NCBI GenBank assembly: GCA_947625775.1
Contig: CANQPM010000013.1
Coordinates: forward strand, 46,144 to 110,143
Reading direction: 5' to 3'
Origin: an uncultured Lachnospiraceae bacterium
GTDB lineage: Bacteria > Bacillota > Clostridia > Lachnospirales > Lachnospiraceae
Length of the DNA stretch: 64,000 nt
This document shows positions 1 to 7,921 of the stretch, piece after piece; position 1 is the stretch's first letter, and each line of letters begins with the position of its first letter. The translations under genes and the position numbers were made by a program. A model generated the notes under the pieces. The model was given only the letters and a program-made list of their open reading frames with translations. It did not search any database and was not told the origin of the DNA.

Positions 1-1
1 A

Positions 2-82
2 GATGGGAACGCCAGCGGTAAGTTTAGGGATAAGTATGATTTGGGAACTGTGTTTGAGAGAAATTTGGAGATTGTGGAGTAA
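2..82 (+). CDS. 3' end of an unidentified gene (partial)
   Basis: An open frame enters from the left edge and ends at TAA 80-82, giving 26 C-terminal residues that finish with VFERNLEIVE. Nothing in this short tail identifies a family. It is kept because its composition and its orientation match the next gene, comEC, which starts 85 bp later. It could equally be a chance open frame at the window edge. Confidence 0.4.
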   Translation, partial: DGNASGKFRDKYDLGTVFERNLEIVE

Positions 83-167
83 GGATATTTGAAAAAGCGG
101 GCTGTCCAAGCGGGCTGTCTGGGCTGTGGAAATATTAAAAATAAATTTATGGAAAGGGTACTATTTT

Positions 168-2321
168 ATGAAAAGACCACTATGCGCGGTCTGTGTGGCG
201 TTTGTGGCGGCGGTTTTTGTCAGCTTGAAGATTGGTCCGCCTGTGACGGAGCAGGCTGCGCCGTCGGGGGATATGACGGCGGTTTATATTGGCGAGGTCT
301 GCCAAAGGGAATACAAGGGCGATAAGCTGGTAATTTATCTGAAAAATGTCAAGGTTCAATCGGGCATATCTGATTATGATGTCTTTAGCGCAAATTCTGC
401 GCGGGAAATATCAGGAATAATCTGTTATATGAAAAATCCCCTGTCAGGTGAGTCGGTAAAACAGGGAGCGACGGTAGCGGTGCAGGGCAGTGCGGCGTAT
501 TTTGATGTTCCGAGAAATTATGGTGAATTTAATGCAAGGCTGTATTACAAAACGCTGGGTTATGATTTGGCTGTTTACAGCGCCGAGATTCTGGCGCAGA
601 GCAGTACGTATTCGCCATATAAAGAGATGCTGTGCCAGATAAAGCTGCGGCTGGAGGGCGCTTTGGACTGTGCGCTTGATGAGGAGGACGCCGCTGCGAT
701 GAAGGCTATCCTGCTGGGCAGCAAATCACAGCTTTCGGCAGGCGCAAAGGAGCTTTACAGGCAAAGCGGCATATATCATATTTTTGCAATATCAGGCCTG
801 CACATAACTATAATCGGAATGTCGCTTTACCGCATTTTGCGCAGAATACGCCTGCCAGCAGCATTGGCGGCTGCCGTGTCGGTTTCGGTGATGTTTTCGT
901 ATGGCGTGATGACTGGTATGAGCGCTTCGGCTGTGCGCGCGGTAATAATGTTCGCCTTAAAGCTGCTTGCGGACTTTTTCAATAGAAGCTATGACATGCT
1001 GACGGCGCTTGCGCTTGCGGCGATATTGATGCTTATGGAGCAGCCGCTGTATATTCTGCATACGGGTTTTCTGCTGTCGTTTTCGGCGATAATAGGCATA
1101 TGTATTTTTTCAAATACTGTTCTGGTGCATTTCCCGATATTTCTGTGTACATATTATGAATTTCCCATATACAGTTATCTGATAAATCTGATTGTCATAC
1201 CGATAATGCCTGCGCTTATGTGCTCTGGTCTGCTCTGCATGGCCTGCGCGCTGCCGCCTGCGGGTGGAATTTGGGGACTATTGGCGTCGTTTTTTGGCGC
1301 TGTCTGCCATATAATATTGAAAGCGTTTGAGCTGATAAGCGCTTTTTCGCTAAAGCTGCCGTTTGCGCAGTGGATAACGGGCAGGCCGGAGAATTGGAGG
1401 ATAGTGTGTTATTATGCCGTTTTATTGTTTTTGGCGATTACAGGGAAAAGGCTTGGGAGCGCATTGAAATTACCATTAATAACAGCTGCTATTGTATTGC
1501 TTTCGGCAGGCGCGGCGGGGGAACTCAAAATATCTTTCCTTGACGTGGGGCAGGGCGACTGTATATGGATAGAGACGCCTGATGACAGGCATTACATGAT
1601 TGACGCGGGCAGCTCGTCGGAAAGCGGCATTTCGCAATATACGCTGACGCCATTTTTGAAATATACAGGAACCTCAAAAATAGATGCCGTATTTATCACG
1701 CATCTTGACAGCGACCATACATCGGGAATTATAGGACTTTTGGAGGAGGATGAGGGTATAGAAATAGGGCAGATTGTGCTGGCGGAGGCGGCGATAAGGG
1801 ACGAGGCTTATTATGAGCTGGAAGGGCTGTGCGGCGCAAATGATGTTTTGTTGAGGACAGCGAAGGCGGGTGATATTTATGCGCTTGGCGAAGATATATC
1901 GCTTGAAGTCCTGCATCCGTCTGCGGATTATGAAACGCAGTCAAGAAACGCGTATTCGCTGATTATGCGGCTTGAATATAAGGACTTTTCCGCGCTGTTT
2001 ACAGGAGACGCGGAGGCTGACGGCGAGGCTGCGGCTGCCGAATATCTGGCGCAGGCAGGAAAGGGCGCGGACATATATAAGGTCACTCACCATGGCTCGA
2101 AATATTCGAACACTCAGGTGCTGCTTGAAGCCGTCATGCCAAAGCTTGCGGTGATTTCCTGCGCTGAGGACAACAGCTATGGACATCCGCATGACGAAGT
2201 CATAGAGGCGCTAAAAAGCATAGGAAGTGAAATCCTAATCACTAAAGACACAGGCGAAATCACAGTCACAGTCAGGAATAATCAGGCGGAGGTATCGGTG
2301 TTTTATAATAGTGAGCAGTAG
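168..2321 (+). CDS. comEC: ComEC/Rec2 family DNA internalisation protein
   Basis: This 717-residue protein is a polytopic membrane protein of the ComEC family, which carries single-stranded DNA across the cell membrane during natural transformation. The N-terminal part has a hydrophobic segment and a DUF4131-like region. The Competence-domain core follows, with the FAISGLHITI segment near residue 204 and many membrane helices to about residue 450. The C-terminal third is a metallo-beta-lactamase-like domain with LDVGQGD near 457, THLDSDHTSG near 510, LFTGDAE and THHGSKYSN. The ATG at 168 is preferred over one at 126 because AAAGGG lies 9 bases upstream. The length is normal for the family. 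The pilus operon starts 0.8 kb downstream, which suggests, but does not prove, a role in pilus-assisted DNA uptake. Confidence 0.93.
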   Translation: MKRPLCAVCVAFVAAVFVSLKIGPPVTEQAAPSGDMTAVYIGEVCQREYKGDKLVIYLKNVKVQSGISDYDVFSANSAREISGIICYMKNPLSGESVKQGATVAVQGSAAYFDVPRNYGEFNARLYYKTLGYDLAVYSAEILAQSSTYSPYKEMLCQIKLRLEGALDCALDEEDAAAMKAILLGSKSQLSAGAKELYRQSGIYHIFAISGLHITIIGMSLYRILRRIRLPAALAAAVSVSVMFSYGVMTGMSASAVRAVIMFALKLLADFFNRSYDMLTALALAAILMLMEQPLYILHTGFLLSFSAIIGICIFSNTVLVHFPIFLCTYYEFPIYSYLINLIVIPIMPALMCSGLLCMACALPPAGGIWGLLASFFGAVCHIILKAFELISAFSLKLPFAQWITGRPENWRIVCYYAVLLFLAITGKRLGSALKLPLITAAIVLLSAGAAGELKISFLDVGQGDCIWIETPDDRHYMIDAGSSSESGISQYTLTPFLKYTGTSKIDAVFITHLDSDHTSGIIGLLEEDEGIEIGQIVLAEAAIRDEAYYELEGLCGANDVLLRTAKAGDIYALGEDISLEVLHPSADYETQSRNAYSLIMRLEYKDFSALFTGDAEADGEAAAAEYLAQAGKGADIYKVTHHGSKYSNTQVLLEAVMPKLAVISCAEDNSYGHPHDEVIEALKSIGSEILITKDTGEITVTVRNNQAEVSVFYNSEQ

Positions 2322-2632
2322 GGCAATTTTATAAAAATACTTCTGAGATGCCCAAATAACTCCCCAAAGTGCCAAAGCATTTAGAAGTATTAAGCTTTAC
2401 GCCGAAAAATACGGAGACAGCGTTTAATTTAAGCTGCTAAAGCGGCAGGCGGGATTAACGGGATTAAAATGACGCAATTACATAAATATGAAGTGTTGTT
2501 AAATACAGTAAAATAAAACAAAAAGGCTGTTTATTGATATTGTTATATAAATAAAGTATAATGATAATAACAGGTCTGGAAATGGAGTAATGAATGATAA
2601 TGACGATTGATTTGGAAGGGAGGATAAATTCC
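2322..2632. other. Intergenic region with inverted repeat and promoter
   Basis: This 311-bp AT-rich gap carries no convincing gene. An inverted repeat (AATACTTCT at 2336-2344 with AGAAGTATT at 2383-2391, with ATGC/GCAT pairing inside) could form a hairpin after comEC, but no T-run follows it. The promoter for the next small gene lies at 2534-2562. Confidence 0.5.
2534..2562 (+). promoter_or_regulatory. Sigma-A promoter of the 61-residue gene
   Basis: TTGATA at 2534-2539 and TATAAT at 2557-2562 are separated by 17 bp, close to the housekeeping consensus. The predicted start would give a leader of about 60 bases before the gene at 2633. Confidence 0.7.
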
Positions 2633-2818
2633 ATGTGTAATTTATCAGAGTGTATTATAGAGGAAGGCATACAGCTCATGATAGAATCCAGCCAGGAGTT
2701 CGGGATTGCAAAGGACGCGGTCTGCGCAAAGCTGATTGAGAAATATAAAATAGACGCCGAACAGGCGCAGCGTTATATCGAAAGCTACTGGAATGACGAA
2801 ATAGACAAGAATTATTAA
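2633..2818 (+). CDS. Small acidic hypothetical protein
   Basis: This is a 61-residue protein starting MCNLSECIIEEG. A GGGAGG site lies 9 bases before the ATG at 2633, and its own promoter lies upstream, so it is probably expressed. The start at 2594 has no such site. It is predicted to be helical and acidic, without a signal peptide or membrane segment. From memory, the MCNLSE opening is common among small Lachnospiraceae proteins, some resembling tails of Rpn-type nucleases, but no function can be given. It sits alone between comEC and the pilus promoter. Confidence 0.65.
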   Translation: MCNLSECIIEEGIQLMIESSQEFGIAKDAVCAKLIEKYKIDAEQAQRYIESYWNDEIDKNY

Positions 2819-3098
2819 AAATAAATAACATATAAATAAATTAAGTATAAACGATTGAATTTAATCCTGATAAGTGCTATTATAATTAACAAGAGAAATG
2901 ACATATAACTCAGTTTTTGTGACAAATTGCACAAAAGTGTGCAGAGTGTGCAAAAAAGCGCGGCGTATTGGCATAGAGGGCATAATCTTCAAAATTTTGT
3001 CAAAAATCAACAAATACATTTACAAAAAGCAGATTTCATTTTATAATATATTATAAATACCCGCATAGTACATAAACCAAAATTCGGAGTGAACAACA
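2819..3098. other. Leader region of the pilus operon
   Basis: This AT-rich gap holds a perfect hairpin, TGCACA/TGTGCA with a 4-base loop at 2928-2943, followed by another GTGTGCA, which may be an operator. The pilus promoter is at 3019-3047. The c-di-GMP riboswitch consensus that precedes some clostridial pilus operons was looked for and not recognised. Confidence 0.4.
3019..3047 (+). promoter_or_regulatory. Promoter of the type IV pilus operon
   Basis: TTTACA at 3019-3024 and TATAAT at 3042-3047 are spaced by 17 bp. The predicted transcript begins about 45 bases before the pilB start codon. No other promoter as good was noticed before the terminator at 16.2 kb. Confidence 0.65.
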
Positions 3099-4805
3099 AT
3101 GCGTTTGACCATTCAACCTAAAAAAATCAACAAAATAAGGCTTGGCGACCTTCTGGTGCAGAGCGGCTCGATTACAGTGGAGCAGCTCGAAACAGCCCTT
3201 GCCAAGCAGAAGCAGCGCAATATGAAGCTCGGCGAGGTGCTCGTAGACGAGGGCGTCATATCAGAAGACGACATAGCAAACGCCCTCTGCAAGCAGCTTG
3301 GCCTTGAAAAAATCGACCTGCAGAACATCAATATCGACAAGGCGGTGACGGCGCTTATCCCCGTCACGCTTCTCAAAAAATACATAATGATGCCCTTCGC
3401 ATTCAGCGAGGACAACAAAAACATACTCAGGGTTGCGATGGAAAATCCGCTCGACACCTACGCGCAGGAGGACATCTCCATAGTCACGGGCTATCAGGTG
3501 GAGCCCGTAGTAGCCACGACGCGCAGCATCATGCTCGCGATAGACAAATACTACGGTCAGGACGAGACAAAGACAGCCCTCGACCGCTACGCCAAGGAGA
3601 AAAAGCTTGACGTGGAAAAAGACGAGCGCGAGGAGGAGGACGTAAACAGCTCCCCGATAGTAAAGCTTGTCAAGGAAATGATAGACCTTGCAGTGCGCCA
3701 GAGGGCGTCAGACATACATATAGAGCCGATGGAGGAGTATATCCGCGTGCGTTATCGTATCGACGGCGTGCTCCAAAATAAGGGCAAGTACAACGTTTCA
3801 GTCCTCCCGTCAATTATCGCGCGTATCAAGATAATCGGCGGCATGGACATTTCGGAAAAAAGAAAGCCGCAGGACGGACGCATCACGCAGGTGGTAGACC
3901 ATGTGGAGTACGATATCCGTGTTTCCATACTTCCCACAGTGTTCGGGGAAAAAGTTGTTATGCGACTTACGGCGAAAATGGCGCTCACAAGGGAAAAGAG
4001 CCAGCTCGGCTTAAAGCCCTATGAGCTTGAGCAGTTTGACTACATTATCAAAAACCCGCATGGCATACTCCTCGTTACGGGACCTACAGGAAGCGGCAAG
4101 TCCACGACGCTTTACACGGCGCTCAGCGAGCTGAATACGAGCGATGTAAACATCATCACCGTCGAAGATCCTGTCGAGGCGAATATAGACGGCATCAATC
4201 AGGTGCAGGTAAATCCCAAGGCGGAGCTTACGTTTGCAAGCGCCCTGCGCTCAATTCTGCGCCAGGATCCTGATATCATAATGATAGGCGAGATACGAGA
4301 CACTGAGACGGCAGCCATAGCGGTACAGGCGTCAATCACGGGGCATCTCGTGGTGAGCACGCTCCACACCAACTCGGCGGCAAGCTCCATCACGCGACTG
4401 GAGGATATGGGCATAGAGTCTTACCTGATAGCCGATTCCGTCATAGGCGTCATAGCCCAGCGACTTGTGCGCCGTCTCTGCCCTGTATGCAAAAAACCGC
4501 GCCCTGCGACTGACGAAGAAAAAGAATTTATGCAGCAGGACGTAAATAAGGACATCACCATATATGAGCCGTGCGGCTGCCCCAAGTGCGACGGCACGGG
4601 CTTTAAGGGGCGTATCGGCGTGTATGAGATAATGAAGATGACTCCCGCGCTCAAAAGGATTATCAGCAAGCGCGAGGGCGCTGACGTGCTCAAGGAGCAG
4701 GCTATGAAGGAAGGCATGAGGACGCTTAGGATGAGCGGTTCTGATTATGTGCTTGACGGCACTACTTCGATGGCGGAGGTTGTTAAGATTTCGTTTGATA
4801 TATAA
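3099..4805 (+). CDS. pilB: Type IV pilus assembly ATPase PilB (GspE family)
   Basis: This 568-residue cytoplasmic hexameric ATPase powers pilin polymerisation. The N-terminal 150 residues form a GspE-N type domain (RLGDLLVQSGSIT, then LGEVLVDEGVIS). The ATPase domain has Walker A GPTGSGKST near residues 328-336, an Asp box, LRQDPDIIMIGEIRD as Walker B, and a His box around GHLVVSTLHTN. A zinc-binding tetracysteine region, CPVCKK plus CGCPKCDGTG near 461-495, separates assembly ATPases of the PilB/GspE type from the retraction ATPase PilT. GGAG lies 9 bases before the ATG. It is the first gene of the operon and is followed by the platform gene 18 bp later. No pilT is present in the window. Confidence 0.95.
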   Translation: MRLTIQPKKINKIRLGDLLVQSGSITVEQLETALAKQKQRNMKLGEVLVDEGVISEDDIANALCKQLGLEKIDLQNINIDKAVTALIPVTLLKKYIMMPFAFSEDNKNILRVAMENPLDTYAQEDISIVTGYQVEPVVATTRSIMLAIDKYYGQDETKTALDRYAKEKKLDVEKDEREEEDVNSSPIVKLVKEMIDLAVRQRASDIHIEPMEEYIRVRYRIDGVLQNKGKYNVSVLPSIIARIKIIGGMDISEKRKPQDGRITQVVDHVEYDIRVSILPTVFGEKVVMRLTAKMALTREKSQLGLKPYELEQFDYIIKNPHGILLVTGPTGSGKSTTLYTALSELNTSDVNIITVEDPVEANIDGINQVQVNPKAELTFASALRSILRQDPDIIMIGEIRDTETAAIAVQASITGHLVVSTLHTNSAASSITRLEDMGIESYLIADSVIGVIAQRLVRRLCPVCKKPRPATDEEKEFMQQDVNKDITIYEPCGCPKCDGTGFKGRIGVYEIMKMTPALKRIISKREGADVLKEQAMKEGMRTLRMSGSDYVLDGTTSMAEVVKISFDI

Positions 4806-4823
4806 TGAATGGAGCTGTGCGAG

Positions 4824-6038
4824 ATGACAAAATACGGGTATCAGGCTATAAACAAGCTTGGAAAAGTGGTAAGCGGGACTATTGAGGCTGATGGCGAGGC
4901 CGAGGCGATTATAAACATCAAGAGCCAGGGGCTTACCGTCATAGAGGTTAAGCAGCAGAACTTACTTACTCAGGATTTGAACATAGAGATTGGCGGGTGG
5001 CCTACTCCGCGCGATTTGAGCGTTATGTGCCGCCAGTTTGTGAGTATGAACAAGGCGGGCGTGACTATCATCGAGACGCTCAGGATGCTCTATGAGCAGA
5101 CGGAGAACAAGCGGCTGAAGGAGGCGCTGCGCGAGGTCAGGCTTGCGATTGAAAAGGGCGATACGTTGGCGCAGGCGTTTTCGGCGCACCCGAAGGTTTT
5201 CCCGAGCATTATGATTAATATGGTGGCTGCGGGCGAGGCTTCGGGCACTCTGCATATTGCGATGGAGAGGGTTTCCACGCAGCTTGAGCGCTCAAACCAT
5301 ACGCGGTCGCTTGTGAAAAAGGCGATGATTTATCCGATTGCGGTGCTTATTATTGCGATTATTATTTCTATTGTCATGCTGGTGAAGGTTATTCCGTCGT
5401 ATGAGGATATGTTCTCGCAGCTGGGGACGGAGCTGCCGTGGATTACGAAGTTTTATGTATTTTTGAGCGATTCGCTTATTGCGCACTGGCTGCTGGTGGT
5501 AATTGCCGTGATTGCGATTGTCGCGGGCGTGAGCGCGTTTTCAAAGACTAATACGGGCAAGCATTTTTTTGGAAAGCTTGCGCTGCAGATGCCGATTGTT
5601 AAAAATCTGGTGGTTAAGTCGGCGTCGTCGCAGATGGCAAGGACTATGGGGACCTTGATGGGTTCTGGCGTGTCACTTGTGGAGGCTACCAATATTGTGG
5701 CTGATATTATGAGCAATGTGTATTTTAAGGAGGCTTTGAAGGGGGCGGCGGAGCAGGTGTCGATTGGTATGCCGTTGTCGCGGCCGCTCGAGGATTGCGG
5801 GATGTTTCCGCCGATGGTTTATCATATGCTGAGGATTGGCGAGGAGTCGGGCAATACGGAGGAGATGCTGGATAAGCTTGCCGACTACTATGATGAGGAA
5901 GTGGAGATGGCTGTGCAGTCGCTGATGGCGGCTATGGAGCCGATGATTATTGTGGTGCTGGCTGTGGTTGTCGGAGGATTAGTGGCGGCTTGTATGGCAC
6001 CGATGCTGACGATGTATCAGGCGCTTGATACTATGTAG
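4824..6038 (+). CDS. pilC: Type IV pilus platform protein PilC (GspF family)
   Basis: This 404-residue inner-membrane platform protein should couple the PilB ATPase to pilin insertion. Two GspF domains are visible: the first around residues 65-190, ending before a membrane segment (AMIYPIAVLIIAIIISIVML), and the second around 270-390, ending in a hydrophobic stretch before PMLTMYQALDTM. The ATG at 4824 is preferred to the one at 4809 because GGAG sits 9 bases upstream of it. Length and domain order are normal. A change toward a more GT-rich wording of codons is seen relative to pilB, but there is no break. Confidence 0.94.
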   Translation: MTKYGYQAINKLGKVVSGTIEADGEAEAIINIKSQGLTVIEVKQQNLLTQDLNIEIGGWPTPRDLSVMCRQFVSMNKAGVTIIETLRMLYEQTENKRLKEALREVRLAIEKGDTLAQAFSAHPKVFPSIMINMVAAGEASGTLHIAMERVSTQLERSNHTRSLVKKAMIYPIAVLIIAIIISIVMLVKVIPSYEDMFSQLGTELPWITKFYVFLSDSLIAHWLLVVIAVIAIVAGVSAFSKTNTGKHFFGKLALQMPIVKNLVVKSASSQMARTMGTLMGSGVSLVEATNIVADIMSNVYFKEALKGAAEQVSIGMPLSRPLEDCGMFPPMVYHMLRIGEESGNTEEMLDKLADYYDEEVEMAVQSLMAAMEPMIIVVLAVVVGGLVAACMAPMLTMYQALDTM

Positions 6039-6076
6039 GAGAATTGGGCAGGCTTTGGGCAGCGGGAGGTTTTTGT

Positions 6077-6355
6077 ATGAATGATGATTATAATTATAAA
6101 GTGATTGCGGAGTTGAGGGGAGATTTGTCTGATAGTGAGAGACGGTTTATAGATGAGAAGATAGAGATGCTGAAGCGGAAGATGGATATTGTGAAGGTCG
6201 GAAGTGATATGTATTGTAAGGCGCAGCCTATAGTGAATTACAATGATTTTGGTCCTGTGGGGTTTTTCTTTGTTGAGTTGGGAGAGTTTAAGGAGTATTT
6301 TTCAAAATTGGAATATTACAATATGTGGAGGGGAGAAGTAGACGTTGCAGTTTGA
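6077..6355 (+). CDS. Hypothetical protein inside the pilus operon
   Basis: This 92-residue charged protein (MNDDYNYKVIAELRGD...) lies between the platform gene and the major pilin gene. A GGGAGG site 7 bases before the ATG at 6077 supports translation. It has no signal peptide, membrane helix or prepilin motif, so it would be cytoplasmic. The middle is helical and charged (DEKIEMLKRKMDIVK) and the C-terminal half is aromatic-rich (FGPVGFFFVELGEF). I do not recognise a family. Its position suggests an accessory or regulatory role in pilus assembly, which is inference only. Confidence 0.6.
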   Translation: MNDDYNYKVIAELRGDLSDSERRFIDEKIEMLKRKMDIVKVGSDMYCKAQPIVNYNDFGPVGFFFVELGEFKEYFSKLEYYNMWRGEVDVAV

Positions 6356-6515
6356 TGAGGGGCTGGAGTTGGTTGGCGTGAGGGTGACGCCTTTACGCTT
6401 TGGCAGGGTGGAGTTGAATTATGGGCTTTGGGTGCGGAGCGCTGCGGTGCGTGTGAAGCATACGACATGCGGACTGGCGGCGCGAGGTATGCAAGGGCTT
6501 GTAAGATATATGTAA
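6345..6515 (+). CDS. Possible small protein with TTG start
   Basis: A 56-residue frame starts at TTG 6345 and overlaps the end of the preceding gene by 11 bp. GGAGGGGA at 6327-6334 lies 10 bases upstream, which is the main argument for translation. The product is basic (GVRVTPLRFGRVELNYGLWVRS) with two Cys-free halves apart from one TCG segment. It has no recognisable domain. It may be the frame-shifted remnant of a longer version of the previous gene, so it is reported with low confidence. Confidence 0.3.
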   Translation: MQFDEGLELVGVRVTPLRFGRVELNYGLWVRSAAVRVKHTTCGLAARGMQGLVRYM

Positions 6516-6559
6516 CTATTAACCAAATTAAATTTATTATGGAAAAGGAGATAAATCCC

Positions 6560-7012
6560 ATGAAAAATGAAAAGAAAATGAATAACAAAGGTTTCTCCCT
6601 TGTGGAGTTAATCATTGTTATTGCTATTATGGCGGTACTTATTGGTGTGCTTGCTCCGCAGTATTTGAAGTATGTGGAGAAGTCAAGAAAGTCGGCAGAT
6701 CTTGATAATTATCAGCAGATTATGACAGCAGTGCAGGTATATTATTCAGATGTATCAAATTCACTTCCAGCTGCGAATAGTTATAATTTGACAGTTGATG
6801 CAGATGGAAAGGTTACTGCGGATGAAGCAATTAGTAAGGCATGTGCGGATGCAGGTGTAAATGTAGAAAATATTACAATGAAAAGCAGTGCGTATAAAAA
6901 CAAGACATTAGTTTTCACAGTAACAAGTAAAGGTTTGAGCGGTTTTTCTTGCAGCGATGCGACATTAGCTGAGGCATTGTCAATTTCTACGACAGCAGTA
7001 TCTGACTCATAA
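6560..7012 (+). CDS. pilA: Type IV major prepilin (PilA-like)
   Basis: This 150-residue prepilin has a class III signal: a short basic leader (MKNEKKMNNKG), cleavage before FSLVE, Glu at +5, and the hydrophobic helix LIIVIAIMAVLIGVLAPQYL. The C-terminal globular part is Ala/Ser/Thr-rich and holds one Cys in the FSCSDATL tail. AAGGAG lies 9 bases before the ATG at 6560; a long upstream frame extension to 6428 is not supported. Codon choice is more A/T-rich than in its neighbours, as expected either for a very highly expressed gene or for replacement by transfer. Size and position make it the main shaft subunit. Confidence 0.92.
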   Translation: MKNEKKMNNKGFSLVELIIVIAIMAVLIGVLAPQYLKYVEKSRKSADLDNYQQIMTAVQVYYSDVSNSLPAANSYNLTVDADGKVTADEAISKACADAGVNVENITMKSSAYKNKTLVFTVTSKGLSGFSCSDATLAEALSISTTAVSDS

Positions 7013-7051
7013 TATTTGGCTAAACATACCACACTGAAAGGACACTCCACA

Positions 7052-7801
7052 ATGCCAACCACAATATTCTCCACAATCATATTCCTCTACGGAATAATAA
7101 TCGGCAGTTTCCTAAACGTATGCATCTGCCGAATACCTAAAAAAGAGAATATCGTAACCACCCGCTCACATTGCATGAGCTGCGGTTATCAGCTGAAATG
7201 GTATGACCTTATACCGCTTTTCAGCTGGCTGGCATTGAGGGGGAAGTGCCGTGAGTGCGGGGAGAGGATTTCCGTTCAGTACCCTGTTGTTGAGGCGCTG
7301 AACGGTGTCCTTTACCTTTTGGTGTTTTGGCGGTATGGCGTGAGTCTGGTGGCTTTGCTGTATTGCTTTATGGCGAGCGCGCTTGTGGTTATCAGCGTTA
7401 TTGACTGGAGGACGTTTGAGATACCTGTCGGGGCGAATGTGTTTATTGGCGCGCTGGGCGTGGTTAGGTTAGCGGCTGATTTGGGGAATTGGCAGGATTA
7501 TGTGGTTGGATTTTTTTCGGTGAGCGCGCTGCTGCTGGTTATTTATGTCGTGACTAGGGGCAGGGGTATTGGCGGCGGCGATGTTAAGCTTATGGCGGCG
7601 AGCGGTCTGCTGATTGGCTGGGAGTGCAATGTGCTTGCTTTTGTGATTGGGTGTATTGTGGGCTCTGTGGCGCATATTATCAGGATGAAGGTGTCGGGGG
7701 CGGAGCATGTGCTGGCGCTGGGACCTTATCTTTCCATAGGGATTTTTGTGAGCGCGCTGTGGGGGGACTTGATGATTGGCTGGTATTTGTCGATGTTTTA
7801 G
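7052..7801 (+). CDS. pilD: Prepilin peptidase / N-methyltransferase PilD
   Basis: This 249-residue membrane aspartyl protease removes prepilin leaders and methylates the new N-terminus. Near the N-terminus is IIGSFLNVCICRIP, followed by a cytoplasmic zinc-binding loop with two CxxC pairs (CMSCGYQLKWYDLIPLFS and CRECGERIS). The two catalytic aspartates are in VIDWRTFEIP and in GIGGGDVKLM. About seven membrane helices follow. GAAAGGA ends 9 bases before the ATG at 7052, which rules against the TTG at 7016. It sits directly behind its likely main substrate, pilA. Confidence 0.95.
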   Translation: MPTTIFSTIIFLYGIIIGSFLNVCICRIPKKENIVTTRSHCMSCGYQLKWYDLIPLFSWLALRGKCRECGERISVQYPVVEALNGVLYLLVFWRYGVSLVALLYCFMASALVVISVIDWRTFEIPVGANVFIGALGVVRLAADLGNWQDYVVGFFSVSALLLVIYVVTRGRGIGGGDVKLMAASGLLIGWECNVLAFVIGCIVGSVAHIIRMKVSGAEHVLALGPYLSIGIFVSALWGDLMIGWYLSMF

Positions 7802-7921
7802 GGGTATTTAATGTGTGCCTGAGTGTGGCGGTTTGGGCATAAATTAAATAGCCTTACGGCTGTTTTGGAAAGAAGGCTGCGGCTGTCCCGTCGGGGCGGC
7901 TGCCATAACGGGAGGAAGGAA

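Noticed and set aside
2819..3098. c-di-GMP riboswitch before the pilus operon
   Set aside because: The expected conserved core bases were not recognised. Only a short TGCACA/TGTGCA hairpin is present.
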